From Pseudomonas grandcourensis (GTDB lineage Bacteria > Pseudomonadota > Gammaproteobacteria > Pseudomonadales > Pseudomonadaceae): a stretch of DNA of 64,000 nt. The position numbers and the translations under genes were made by a program. Positions 9,082-16,648 of the stretch are shown here, piece after piece (within the stretch, counting starts at the first letter, position 1; every line of letters begins with the position of its first letter). The notes under the pieces are model-generated. The model was not told the origin of the DNA, searched no databases, and was given only the letters and a program-made list of their open reading frames with translations. The stretch is from contig NZ_CP150919.1 of assembly GCF_039909015.1 (NCBI RefSeq), forward strand, positions 2,766,501-2,830,500, given 5' to 3'.

Positions 9082-9645
9082 TCAGTAGGTGTGCAGCGTA
9101 GAGATCACACGCGACAGGCTGCATTTGAGGTTCTGGTGGGCAAGTTCGACATTCTCATTCATTTCAAAGCGGGTATCCAGTCCAAAACGCTCCTGCGAAA
9201 CAAGCTTGAATTGATCCGCCGCCAAATCACAGCTAACGAGTAGGTTCCAAGAGTGGCGGGTAACTGCGGACGGGATAAGCACGAACGGGTGTTCGGCCAG
9301 TAGCTCATCAGCGAAATGCTGTTGATTGGGCGAAAGTTCAGATGGGATTAGCCAGTTAGGGTTCGGTACATCTTCAGGTTGAACAACTTTGATGACATTC
9401 GAATCCAGCACTTCGAAACACGTCAGCACATAAGGCACCCTGTCGAGAGTATCGAAGCCTGCGTGGGTGGCGACCTCTAAAATCGCCGTAGCCGGGTCGG
9501 CCGAAGCGTAAATAACCCGGCGGCCGGGAGGGTTCCATCGGCCACCGGATAGTTGCGCACCAATGCCGCTATCCCATGTGTCCTTGAAAACCGCACGGTC
9601 CAGACGCCAAGCGTGCCACTTCCCATCCCAAGGCAAAGGATTCAT
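9082..9645 (-). CDS. RES-domain toxin (NAD+ phosphorylase type)
   Basis: A 187-residue RES-domain protein. The family triad is visible as R14, E57 (in ADPATAILEV) and S126 (IPSAVTR), with the conserved GGRWNPPG stretch at about 34-41. Characterised RES toxins (for example MbcT and Pseudomonas RES) degrade NAD+ and arrest growth. Its start overlaps the antitoxin stop by 4 bp (ATGA), the usual coupling in these pairs. The length fits the family, so the toxin looks intact. The pair lies just upstream of the polyamine importer operon but is probably transcribed separately. Confidence 0.87.
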   Translation of the reverse strand: MNPLPWDGKWHAWRLDRAVFKDTWDSGIGAQLSGGRWNPPGRRVIYASADPATAILEVATHAGFDTLDRVPYVLTCFEVLDSNVIKVVQPEDVPNPNWLIPSELSPNQQHFADELLAEHPFVLIPSAVTRHSWNLLVSCDLAADQFKLVSQERFGLDTRFEMNENVELAHQNLKCSLSRVISTLHTY

Positions 9646-10118
9646 TGATAAACCCCGTGTTCAATTCGGGTCAGGTAGTCCTCTACCACCTGGAAACCCA
9701 GCGAGTTGTCGATCAGTTCCAGCGGAATATGACCCTCTAGGTACTTGCAGGGTTTCTTCAGCCAGTCCTCAGCCAACTGCTGATCGCCAAACACATTGAT
9801 GGCGTGCTCAAGTACCTGTGCATACTGAAAGGCGACGGTGCTTTGTTGCTGGTTCAGCCGAACCGGCTGGGTTTCCTTTGCCAAGCGTTGCACGGTTCTG
9901 AGGGATTTCCCGGTAATGCGCTGAACAAGATCGTGCTCCATGTATAGGCCGGATATAGAAATCATGTCCCTGACGTCGCTCAGATCAAAGCCTTCCTGTG
10001 TGTATCGGATAATCAACATGCGCGTATCGCCACTACGGCCATGTAGCAGCACCTCAACAGGCTTGCGGGCGACACGCTTTGTCTGCGCCCCTACGACTTC
10101 ATTTTTGACGGCGGGCAT
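9642..10118 (-). CDS. Xre/MbcA/ParS-type antitoxin (DUF2384)
   Basis: A 158-residue antitoxin for the RES toxin. The N-terminal half carries the Xre-like helix-turn-helix (around DLVQRITGKSLRTVQRLAKE) and the C-terminal half carries the DUF2384/MbcA toxin-binding domain (AINVFGDQQLAEDWLKKP ... GHIPLELIDNSLG). I start it at ATG 10118 because GGAGG lies eight bases upstream; upstream in-frame starts at 10130 and 10208 lack one. It precedes and overlaps the toxin gene, and a palindrome overlaps its promoter, fitting autorepression by the complex. Confidence 0.85.
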   Translation of the reverse strand: MPAVKNEVVGAQTKRVARKPVEVLLHGRSGDTRMLIIRYTQEGFDLSDVRDMISISGLYMEHDLVQRITGKSLRTVQRLAKETQPVRLNQQQSTVAFQYAQVLEHAINVFGDQQLAEDWLKKPCKYLEGHIPLELIDNSLGFQVVEDYLTRIEHGVYQ

Positions 10119-10133
10119 ACCGATTACCTCCAT

Positions 10134-10168
10134 GCGACATTTGACGTGATCATAACGCCAAATGTCGC
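10134..10168 (-). promoter_or_regulatory. Palindromic operator over the toxin-antitoxin promoter
   Basis: GCGACATTTG (10134-10143) and CAAATGTCGC (10159-10168) are a perfect 10-bp inverted repeat separated by 15 bp. A good -10 hexamer reading TATGAT on the minus strand (10149-10154) lies between the two arms. The site sits 15-50 bp upstream of the antitoxin start. Binding of the Xre-type antitoxin here would block transcription; this role is inferred from position and from other RES/Xre loci. Confidence 0.7.
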
Positions 10169-10219
10169 GAGCCGGGTAATTGCCTTTGTCGACCCTTGTC
10201 TCGCGCATGTAATCGTTTC

Positions 10220-10230
10220 ACCCTAAATGC
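10220..10230. repeat. 11-bp target-site duplication, left copy
   Basis: ACCCTAAATGC is found immediately outside the left end of the insertion sequence and again immediately outside the right end at 11656-11666. An 11-bp duplication is in the normal range for IS4-family elements. Confidence 0.88.
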
Positions 10231-11655
10231 CAGCCCTTTCAAGGTCTTCGTTTAAACTCCCCCCAAAACTCCAGTCAGGGTGACGAAAACGATGTGGGCA
10301 GAAGTTCTAGCGCGGTTTGAAAAAAAGACACCGGCCAGTGTCATGACTAAATTGATACTGGAGCAGGCTGTTCCTGCCGAATGGGTTGATCAGGTGTTTG
10401 AAGAACACCGTCAACGCCAATACCCGCGTGAGCTTTTGTTTTCGACCATCGTTGAGCTGATGTCCCTTGTTTCATTGGGTTTGCGCCCTTCTTTGCATGC
10501 CGCTGCCCGGCAAATGGAGGGGCTACCGGTTACCTTGGCGGCGCTCTATGACAAGGTCAGCCGCACAGAGCCCGCGTTGCTGCGGGCGTTGGTTACAGGA
10601 AGCGCCGAGCGCTTGGCTCCGACGATAAAAGAGTTGGGCTGTTCAGCCATTTTGCCCGGCTGGCAGCTGCGCATCGTTGACGGCAATCACCTGCCATCTA
10701 CCGAAAAACGCTTGGGGGCCTTGCGGCGTGAGCGAGGTGCGGCGCGACCAGGGTTTTCAGTAGTGGTCTACGACCCGGACCGGGATCAGATTGTCGACTT
10801 GCAGCCATGCGAGGATGCCTACGCGAGTGAGCGCGTCAGCGTGCTGCCGTTGTTGGCCTGCGCCACTAAGGGCCAGCTGTGGATGGCTGATCGGTTGTAC
10901 TGCACGCTGCCCGTCATGCAAGCCTGCGAGGAAGCGGGCGCTTCTTTCATTATTCGCCAGCAAAGCAAGCATCCACGGTTGATTGAGGAAGGCGGCTGGC
11001 AAGAATCTGTGGCCATCGAATCCGGAACGGTGCGCGAGCAAATCATCGAACTCAAAGGTGGTCACCGCTGGCGCCGAGTTGAACTGAACCTACAGGCACC
11101 TACTGACTCAGGCGACACTGTGATGTGGTTCTGGAGCAACTTGCCAGACACCGTCAGCGCCGGGCAGATCGCCGAGTTATACCGTCGTCGCTGGAGTATC
11201 GAAGGGATGTTCCAGCGCCTGGAATCGGTGCTGGACAGTGAAATCGAAAGCCTTGGCGCTCCGCGGGCGGCGTTGCTGGGTTTTGCTTCAGCGATCTTGG
11301 CCTACAACGTCCTGGCAGTGCTCAAACGCAGCGTGGAGCAGGCTCATCGCGAGACATTGCCCGAAGGCTGGGAAGCTTCGATCTTCCATCTGACGGTACA
11401 AGTACGCAGCGGTTATGAGGGCATGCAGATCGCGTTGCCCTCGGACTATCTATCACTCCAAACGACCTCGGAAACGCTGGCGGAGCGTCTGTTGGCGCTG
11501 GCCAGGAACATCAAGCCCAAACAGGTCGCCAAAAGCATACGTGGTCCCAAAATCGCCAAACCCAAGGAGTGGCTGGACGGCAAAGCTGCGCATGCTCATG
11601 TGTCGACCGACCGGGTGCTCAAAGCCCATAAAGGGAAAACACCTTGAAAGGGCTG
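10231..11655 (+). mobile_element. Complete IS4-family insertion sequence (1425 bp)
   Basis: The ends are inverted repeats: CAGCCCTTTCAAGGT at the left (10231-10245) matches the reverse complement at the right end (11641-11655). The element carries a single transposase gene filling almost its whole length, and is flanked by an 11-bp direct repeat. Intact ends, intact gene and identical duplications suggest a fairly recent and possibly still mobile insertion. It landed about 50 bp upstream of the antitoxin promoter-operator. Confidence 0.9.
10280..11647 (+). CDS. IS4-family transposase
   Basis: A DDE transposase of 455 residues from the GTG at 10280, or 451 from the ATG at 10292; the latter has AGGGTGA upstream and may be the real start. 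The catalytic acids are visible as D134 (RIVDGNH), D204 (WMADRLY) and E308 in the YREK-like box YRRRWSIEGMF (Y301, R304, E308). By my count the position of the box lysine is a glutamate. The N-terminal region carries the IS4 domain (QYPRELLFSTIVELMS). No frameshift is needed and the reading frame is intact, so the enzyme is probably active. Confidence 0.92.
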   Translation: MTKTMWAEVLARFEKKTPASVMTKLILEQAVPAEWVDQVFEEHRQRQYPRELLFSTIVELMSLVSLGLRPSLHAAARQMEGLPVTLAALYDKVSRTEPALLRALVTGSAERLAPTIKELGCSAILPGWQLRIVDGNHLPSTEKRLGALRRERGAARPGFSVVVYDPDRDQIVDLQPCEDAYASERVSVLPLLACATKGQLWMADRLYCTLPVMQACEEAGASFIIRQQSKHPRLIEEGGWQESVAIESGTVREQIIELKGGHRWRRVELNLQAPTDSGDTVMWFWSNLPDTVSAGQIAELYRRRWSIEGMFQRLESVLDSEIESLGAPRAALLGFASAILAYNVLAVLKRSVEQAHRETLPEGWEASIFHLTVQVRSGYEGMQIALPSDYLSLQTTSETLAERLLALARNIKPKQVAKSIRGPKIAKPKEWLDGKAAHAHVSTDRVLKAHKGKTP

Positions 11656-11666
11656 ACCCTAAATGC
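11656..11666. repeat. 11-bp target-site duplication, right copy
   Basis: ACCCTAAATGC is identical to the copy at 10220-10230. The sequence from 11667 onward would have joined 10219 before the insertion. Confidence 0.88.
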
Positions 11667-11951
11667 CTGAAAGAACGCCTGCATCAGGCGAGAAATCGTT
11701 ATCCCTGATCAGAGCGGCCAAGTTAAACCTCACGCTTCCGGCCGCCAACCTTAAAAATACGTCAGATATTTCCTCTTCGGTCCTAGGAATTTCAACGTGG
11801 GCAAGCCACGTAAATTCAAGGCTGAGACGCGTATGTTTAAGCGCTGTAAGCGTTACTTCCCGCAAGCTACAACACCTTGCGTCGTTGCCTACAGGTACGC
11901 CAGAATCCGCCGGCTTGTGCGCCTTTGGGCTGGGTTTTATCGTTTGCCGGT
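11667..11951. other. Non-coding or decayed stretch between IS element and DUF6124 leader
   Basis: About 285 bp with no convincing gene on either strand. Short open frames exist on both strands but have no ribosome-binding site or recognisable family, and the base composition is lower in GC than the neighbours. It may be the decayed end of whatever the insertion sequence interrupted. Confidence 0.5.
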
Positions 11952-12175
11952 CACTGAATAACAACAGTGATCGGGTTTGGTAGCCCGGCTATGTGAGGTG
12001 CAAAGCGTCATCATCTGCAGCGTTTTTCTACTCTGCTTTATGGTGGCCATGCACAGGGCGCTTTCGGGCGCGCCGGTCTCCTTGCATCCCGGTCTACCAA
12101 CCTGCGTATGGCCACCACCCTTCGTTTGGTAGCGTGAGTGTGATGGCTCCTTTTTACGATGCGAGGAGTTTCACT
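11952..12175 (+). promoter_or_regulatory. Folded leader region of the DUF6124 gene
   Basis: Several structures are visible: a CACTG/CAGTG hairpin (11952-11969); a perfect 10-bp long-range stem TGGTGGCCAT (12041-12050) with ATGGCCACCA (12108-12117) enclosing a GC-rich hairpin; and the direct repeat TTTGGTAGC at 11976-11984 and 12125-12133. From memory, similar sequences precede many DUF6124 genes in fluorescent pseudomonads. Whether it acts as RNA or DNA is unknown. Confidence 0.5.
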
Positions 12176-12490
12176 ATGTTCAAAGTCACACCCAATCCCC
12201 CGGACACTGATCCGGCATCTCCGTACGAAAGCCTCGATCTCAACCTCGGCCCCAACATCATGGCGACGCCGCGCAAGCCCAGCACCATGTTCATCGTCAA
12301 TCCCGAACTCAATGTCGAGACCTTACTGGTGCATGCCTGCGAGTCGCTGGCCTCGGCCAATGTAATGGCCAACGATCTGGTGGATCACCTGGAAGGGACC
12401 AGCCGCAATGCACTGTTGGGTATCGCGCAAGTGATCATGTTCGGTGAACTGGCAGTGAACCGGGCGCTGGATCAGCTTGATCCGCCCTGA
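12176..12490 (+). CDS. DUF6124 family protein
   Basis: A 104-residue protein of unknown function, very common in fluorescent pseudomonads. The recognisable signature runs TPNPPDTDPASPYESLD near the N-terminus, then FIVNPELNVETLLVHACESL, and ends in a predicted alpha-helical stretch. I chose ATG 12176, which has GAGGAG seven bases upstream, over an upstream in-frame ATG. No signal peptide or membrane segment is visible. It has its own long leader and stands alone. A function should not be assigned. Confidence 0.8.
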   Translation: MFKVTPNPPDTDPASPYESLDLNLGPNIMATPRKPSTMFIVNPELNVETLLVHACESLASANVMANDLVDHLEGTSRNALLGIAQVIMFGELAVNRALDQLDPP

Positions 12491-12515
12491 CCACAATCTC
12501 CGGATCACCAGTAGA

Positions 12516-12547
12516 CCTGTGGGAGCGAGCAAGCTCGCTCCCACAGG
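12516..12547. repeat. REP palindrome, single
   Basis: A perfect 15-bp palindrome with an AA centre (arm CCTGTGGGAGCGAGC). It lies between the DUF6124 gene and the convergent LuxR gene, so it probably helps terminate both transcripts. Confidence 0.85.
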
Positions 12548-12569
12548 GATATGCGTATACCAACGGGCC

Positions 12570-13394
12570 TCAGGCTTGCAGCTTGAGGCCGGAAGCCTGC
12601 AACGGATCCTCCGTCAACTCCCGAATAAACAGCCCCAGCAATTCCGACTGGCTGCCAATGCCCAGCTTGGCGTAGATGTTCTTGCGGTGAATCTTCACCG
12701 TGCCGGGGCTGATGTTCAGTTGTTCGGCGACCGAGGCGCTGGAGTGGCCGCGCAACAGCAGCTGGACAATCTCCTGCTCGCGGCCGGTGAGGATGTGCGC
12801 GCCGAAATGGTCGAAGGCTTCGCGGATCTTGAAGTCCAGGTCCTGCGCCGGGCGCGGCTCCTGAGCCTGACGCAAGCGCCAGGCCTCATTGATGACTTGT
12901 TCGACCACCGCTTGCGCGCACTCGACCAGTTGCATTTCATCCCGGCTGAATGCACAGCTGGCGCTCGATCGCATCAACGACAACACCGCCGTGGCGCCAC
13001 CGCCGAGGTCGACGAAAAACGCCACTTCCTCGGCCAGTCCGGTCTGCTGGTAATAGGTCAGGAAGTACTCGCCGAGGTAGAAGTGGTCGGGAGCGAACTG
13101 GCGCAGTCGCCACAGCCCCGGCGCCTGCCCGCGTGTACAGGCCAGGTAGAACGGGTCGAGCAGGTAAGGCCCGCACTGATAGTCGTCGACATACACCGCA
13201 CGCTTGTCCGCCGAGAAGGTATCGAACAACGCCAGTGGCCGGTGATTGCCTTCGTAGACAAACAACACGAAATGATCGACCGGGCAGATTTGCCGAAGCC
13301 AGTGGCTCAACCCCGACAGCCGTCCATGCCCGGCAGGCAGGTCGAGCAGGTGGGCGACACCGGTGGTCCAGAGTTTCAGTTCCTTGGGGCGCAT
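12570..13394 (-). CDS. LuxR-family transcriptional regulator
   Basis: A 274-residue regulator with a C-terminal LuxR/GerE helix-turn-helix at about residues 200-258 (LTGREQEIVQLLLRGHSSAS, then NISPGTVKIHRKNIYAKLGI). The first 190 residues do not show the acyl-homoserine-lactone binding signature that I would expect of a quorum sensor, and there is no receiver aspartate motif, so the signal is unknown. It lies downstream of the MFS exporter gene on the same strand with about 170 bp between them. Its target cannot be predicted from the sequence. Confidence 0.85.
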   Translation of the reverse strand: MRPKELKLWTTGVAHLLDLPAGHGRLSGLSHWLRQICPVDHFVLFVYEGNHRPLALFDTFSADKRAVYVDDYQCGPYLLDPFYLACTRGQAPGLWRLRQFAPDHFYLGEYFLTYYQQTGLAEEVAFFVDLGGGATAVLSLMRSSASCAFSRDEMQLVECAQAVVEQVINEAWRLRQAQEPRPAQDLDFKIREAFDHFGAHILTGREQEIVQLLLRGHSSASVAEQLNISPGTVKIHRKNIYAKLGIGSQSELLGLFIRELTEDPLQASGLKLQA

Positions 13395-13564
13395 GGCGGC
13401 TACAGGCAGAAGAGGATGGCCATTGGATGCACAAAGTACGCCATGGCGGGTTTACCCGTGTGGCGCGGGCCAGTGGCGGTGCGTCGTGAAAAAGACGCAC
13501 CGCAACAGGGCCGGGTGTTACCGAGTGCTACAAGGCTGGTAGCAAAAGTGATCGGCTGAGTCCT

Positions 13565-14785
13565 TCAGCGAGCACTCCGGGTCGAAGGCAACAGGATCGT
13601 CAAAATCCCCAGCAACGGCAGGTACGAACACAACGTGTACACGTACTCGATGCCATGAATATCCGCCAGATGCCCCAGCAGCGCAGCCCCGATCCCGCCA
13701 AAACCGAACATCAGGCCGAAGAACACCCCGGCGATCATGCCAACGTTACCCGGCACCAGTTCCTGGGCGAAGACCACGATGGCCGAGAACGCCGAGGCGA
13801 GAATGAAGCCGATGATCATGCTCAGCACGCCTGTCCAGAGCAGGTCGACGTAGGGCAGGGCGAGGGTGAAGGGCGCGGCGCCGAGGATCGAGAACCAGAT
13901 CACCTGCTTGCGGCCGATCCGGTCGCCGATCGGGCCACCAAAGAAGGTGCCCGCCGCGACAGCGCCAAGAAACAGGAACAGGTACAGCTGCGAACTGGCC
14001 ACCGACAGGTCGAACTTCTCGATCAGGTAGAAGGTGAAGTAACTGGTGAAGCTGGCCATGTAGAAGTATTTGGAGAACACCAGCAACGCCAGCACCACCA
14101 GGGCGAAGGTCACCCGCCGTTTCGACAGGCCGTGGGTGGCCTTGCTACCTTGCTTGAGCTTGAACAGGTTCAGGTGATTGCGGTACCAGCGGCTCAGGCC
14201 GTATTGCACGAGGATGGCGAACACCGCGAACAGGCCGAACCACGCGACGTTGCCCTGGCCGTAGGGAATGATGATCGCGGCGGCCAGCAAGGGGCCGAAG
14301 GCGCTACCGGCGTTGCCACCGACCTGAAAGGTCGACTGCGCCAGGCCGTAGCGCCCACCCGAGGCCAGCCGCGCCACCCGCGAGGTTTCCGGGTGAAAGG
14401 TCGACGAGCCAACCCCCACCAGCGCCGAGGCCACGAGAATCGCCGGGAAGCTGCCGACCATCGACAGCATCAGAATACCGATCAGGGTGCAGACCATGCC
14501 GGCCGGCAACAGCCACGGCTTGGGATGACGGTCGGTGTAGAACCCGATCCACGGTTGCAGCAGTGAAGCGGTGAGCTGGAAGGTCAGGGTGATCAGGCCG
14601 ACCTGGGTGAAGCTCAGGCCATAGCTGGCCTTGAGCATCGGGTAGATCGACGGCAGCACGGCCTGGATCAGGTCGTTGATCAGGTGTGCAAGCGCGCAGG
14701 CGCCGATGACGCGCATGACCAGGGGGCTGGCCTGGCTGGCCACCGAAGCGGTGGGTGACGGTGAGCTGAGGGTGGTGGTCGACAT
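13565..14785 (-). CDS. fsr: MFS transporter, fosmidomycin-resistance (Fsr) type
   Basis: A 406-residue MFS exporter, exactly the usual length of Fsr, with 12 predicted membrane segments. The N-terminal stretch CALAHLINDLIQAVLPSIYP and the motif SSTFHPETSRVARLASGG are typical of the fosmidomycin-resistance subfamily. I use ATG 14785 (GGAAGA just upstream), which gives the family length; an upstream frame extension is not needed. It is divergent from an AraC regulator (start 14896-14920) that probably controls it. Its closeness to the phosphonate cluster is suggestive because fosmidomycin is a phosphonate. The real substrate is unproven. Confidence 0.8.
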   Translation of the reverse strand: MSTTTLSSPSPTASVASQASPLVMRVIGACALAHLINDLIQAVLPSIYPMLKASYGLSFTQVGLITLTFQLTASLLQPWIGFYTDRHPKPWLLPAGMVCTLIGILMLSMVGSFPAILVASALVGVGSSTFHPETSRVARLASGGRYGLAQSTFQVGGNAGSAFGPLLAAAIIIPYGQGNVAWFGLFAVFAILVQYGLSRWYRNHLNLFKLKQGSKATHGLSKRRVTFALVVLALLVFSKYFYMASFTSYFTFYLIEKFDLSVASSQLYLFLFLGAVAAGTFFGGPIGDRIGRKQVIWFSILGAAPFTLALPYVDLLWTGVLSMIIGFILASAFSAIVVFAQELVPGNVGMIAGVFFGLMFGFGGIGAALLGHLADIHGIEYVYTLCSYLPLLGILTILLPSTRSAR

Positions 14786-14919
14786 GGGCGATCTTCCGGA
14801 TAAATAACGCGAACTGCGAACGTAAGGCGCAGCCAATTTCAGGGTTCGGCGTTATCCTAGGGGCCTCAAGGGCGCCCGTCTCGCGCAACTCGGGCATGGA
14901 CCATCGCAAAAAGGGCGTC

Positions 14920-15693
14920 ATGATCAAACCATTGCAGACATTTCTTGCGGAGATCGACCAGGGCGGCTGGAGCGTTCGCAGCAGTGCGACCGACTACCCG
15001 GAAAACTGGAACATCGCGCCGCATTCCCATGAAAAGCATCAACTGATCTATGCCATCGAAGGCGTGATGGTGGTGCACACGGCCATCAGCCAATGGACGG
15101 TGCCGCCGAGCCGAGGCATCTGGATGCCCAGTGGCGAGGTGCACTCGATTCGCTGTGTGGGGGCGATCAAGATGCGCAGCGTTTTCGTGCGCCCTGACCA
15201 GAGCCTGGATTTGCCCACCGAAACCCGGGCGGTGAGTGTTTCTGCGTTGCTCAGTGAGCTGATCAAGGTCTCGGTCGATTTCGACTTTGCCTGTGAGCCG
15301 GACTCGCGGGAAGCCCGGGTGCTGCGGCTGATCCTGGATGAACTGACGATCCTGCCGACCTTGCCGTTGAACCTGCCGCAGCCCGCTGATCAGCGTATCA
15401 ACCTGATCTGTAGCGCGTTGCAGCGTGATCCCGGGGATGGCTCGACGCTGTCGGACTGGAGCGCCCGCTTGAGCCTCGACGCCAAAACCATCCAGCGCAG
15501 GTTCCGCAAGGAAACCGGCATGACCTTCGGCCAATGGCGCCAGCAAGCGCGACTGCTGCTGGCGCTGGAACGCATCGCCGTCGGGGAGAAGATCATCGAC
15601 ATCGCCGGGGAGCTGGGATACGACAGCCCGAGCGCGTTCACGACCATGTTCAAGAAGCAGTTCGGCAAGACGCCGAGTGATTTTTTCAAGTGA
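14920..15693 (+). CDS. AraC-family regulator, NimR-like, divergent from the MFS gene
   Basis: A regulator of about 257 residues (265 if the ATG at 14896 is used). The N-terminal cupin-like sensor shows HSHEKHQLIYAIEGVM and WMPSGEVHSIRC. The C-terminal AraC DNA-binding domain is at about 165-257 with LSLDAKTIQRRFRKETGM and the second helix around GYDSPSAFTTMFKKQFGKTP. Gene order (AraC regulator divergent from an MFS exporter) resembles nimR-nimT of enterobacteria. It likely activates the fsr-type gene in response to the exported compound. Confidence 0.83.
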   Translation: MIKPLQTFLAEIDQGGWSVRSSATDYPENWNIAPHSHEKHQLIYAIEGVMVVHTAISQWTVPPSRGIWMPSGEVHSIRCVGAIKMRSVFVRPDQSLDLPTETRAVSVSALLSELIKVSVDFDFACEPDSREARVLRLILDELTILPTLPLNLPQPADQRINLICSALQRDPGDGSTLSDWSARLSLDAKTIQRRFRKETGMTFGQWRQQARLLLALERIAVGEKIIDIAGELGYDSPSAFTTMFKKQFGKTPSDFFK

Positions 15694-15694
15694 G

Positions 15695-15717
15695 GCGGCC
15701 GCCCGTGGGACGGCCGC
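15695..15717. terminator. Candidate hairpin between convergent genes
   Basis: GCGGCCG and CGGCCGC form a perfect 7-bp stem with a 9-base loop, placed between the AraC gene (+) and phnX (-). A T-tract is lacking on both sides, so its role as an intrinsic terminator is only likely by position. Confidence 0.45.
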
Positions 15718-15734
15718 TTGACGCCTGAATCGGC

Positions 15735-16562
15735 TCAGGACCCTTGCGGTGTTTCACCCCGCGCCAGTCGCGCATTGATGTCTTCGATGACCGCCGGCAG
15801 GTCGACGATGGTGTCGATCAGGTAGTGCGGGCGTGAGCCTTCGAACATCTTGGCGATGCGTGTGCGCTCGCTGTTCAGTCGGTCCGATGGCATTGCCTGG
15901 AATTGCTCGTAGGTCAGGCCCAACGCGTTGCCGGAGCAGGTCAGCGCCACGGTCCACATCCCGGCGGCACGGCCTTCGAGAATGCCCGGCCAGGTGTCGT
16001 CGACCTTGACGCAGGCGGCGACGTCGCTGATCCCCAGGGCAATCACGTTGGCCAGGGCCTGGGCCGGGTAGGGGCGGCCGTTCGGCACCTCGTCGGTGGC
16101 CACCACGTGGTCCGCCACGTAGCCATTGTGTCGCGCCAGTTCAACCACCTTTTCCATGACCACGGCCGGGTAACCGGAGCAGGAACCGATTTTCAGGCCC
16201 TTGTCGCGCAAGGCGTCGATGGTGTTCAGCGCGCCGGGAATCAGAGCCGAGTGCAGGGCGATTTTCTCGATCTGCAGCGGCATGAACCGTTCGTACAGTG
16301 CGGTGACATCGTCATCGGTCGGCAGGCGATCAAACACCGCACGGTAGCGTTCGGCGATCTGCGGTTGATTGCACAGGGTGCGGATGTGATCCCACTTGCC
16401 CATGCCCATCGGACCCCGCGCTTCTTCCAGCGAAACGGCGACGCCGAACTCGGCAAACGCCTCGACGAAAATCTGCGTGGGGGCGAAGGAGCCGAAATCG
16501 ACGACGGTGCCGGCCCAGTCCAGGACCACGGCTTGCAGTTGGGTCGGTTGTTGGTAGTTCAT
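15735..16562 (-). CDS. phnX: Phosphonoacetaldehyde hydrolase (phosphonatase)
   Basis: A 275-residue HAD-superfamily hydrolase that cleaves the C-P bond of phosphonoacetaldehyde to give acetaldehyde and phosphate in the cytoplasm. The nucleophile D15 is in [11 protein letters not shown], and the Schiff-base lysine specific to phosphonatases is K56 in [12 protein letters not shown]. The HAD acid motif is [18 protein letters not shown]. The length is the family norm. It is the last gene of a minus-strand cluster with a LysR regulator, an organophosphate-type MFS carrier and an Fe-ADH. The usual partner PhnW (2-aminoethylphosphonate transaminase) is not next to it, so the phosphonoacetaldehyde probably arises another way. 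Confidence 0.95.
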   Translation of the reverse strand: MNYQQPTQLQAVVLDWAGTVVDFGSFAPTQIFVEAFAEFGVAVSLEEARGPMGMGKWDHIRTLCNQPQIAERYRAVFDRLPTDDDVTALYERFMPLQIEKIALHSALIPGALNTIDALRDKGLKIGSCSGYPAVVMEKVVELARHNGYVADHVVATDEVPNGRPYPAQALANVIALGISDVAACVKVDDTWPGILEGRAAGMWTVALTCSGNALGLTYEQFQAMPSDRLNSERTRIAKMFEGSRPHYLIDTIVDLPAVIEDINARLARGETPQGS

Positions 16563-16648
16563 GGTATTTCTCCATTTTTTGTTGTGGGCAGGCCGTCCCT
16601 CCTGTCGCCAGGAAGTAGGCCTATGGATTGCTCAAGGGTGAGACGAAA

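Noticed and set aside
11659..11983. Overlapping frames of about 100 codons on both strands after the insertion sequence
   Set aside because: Neither has a good start signal or recognisable sequence, and the two exclude each other.
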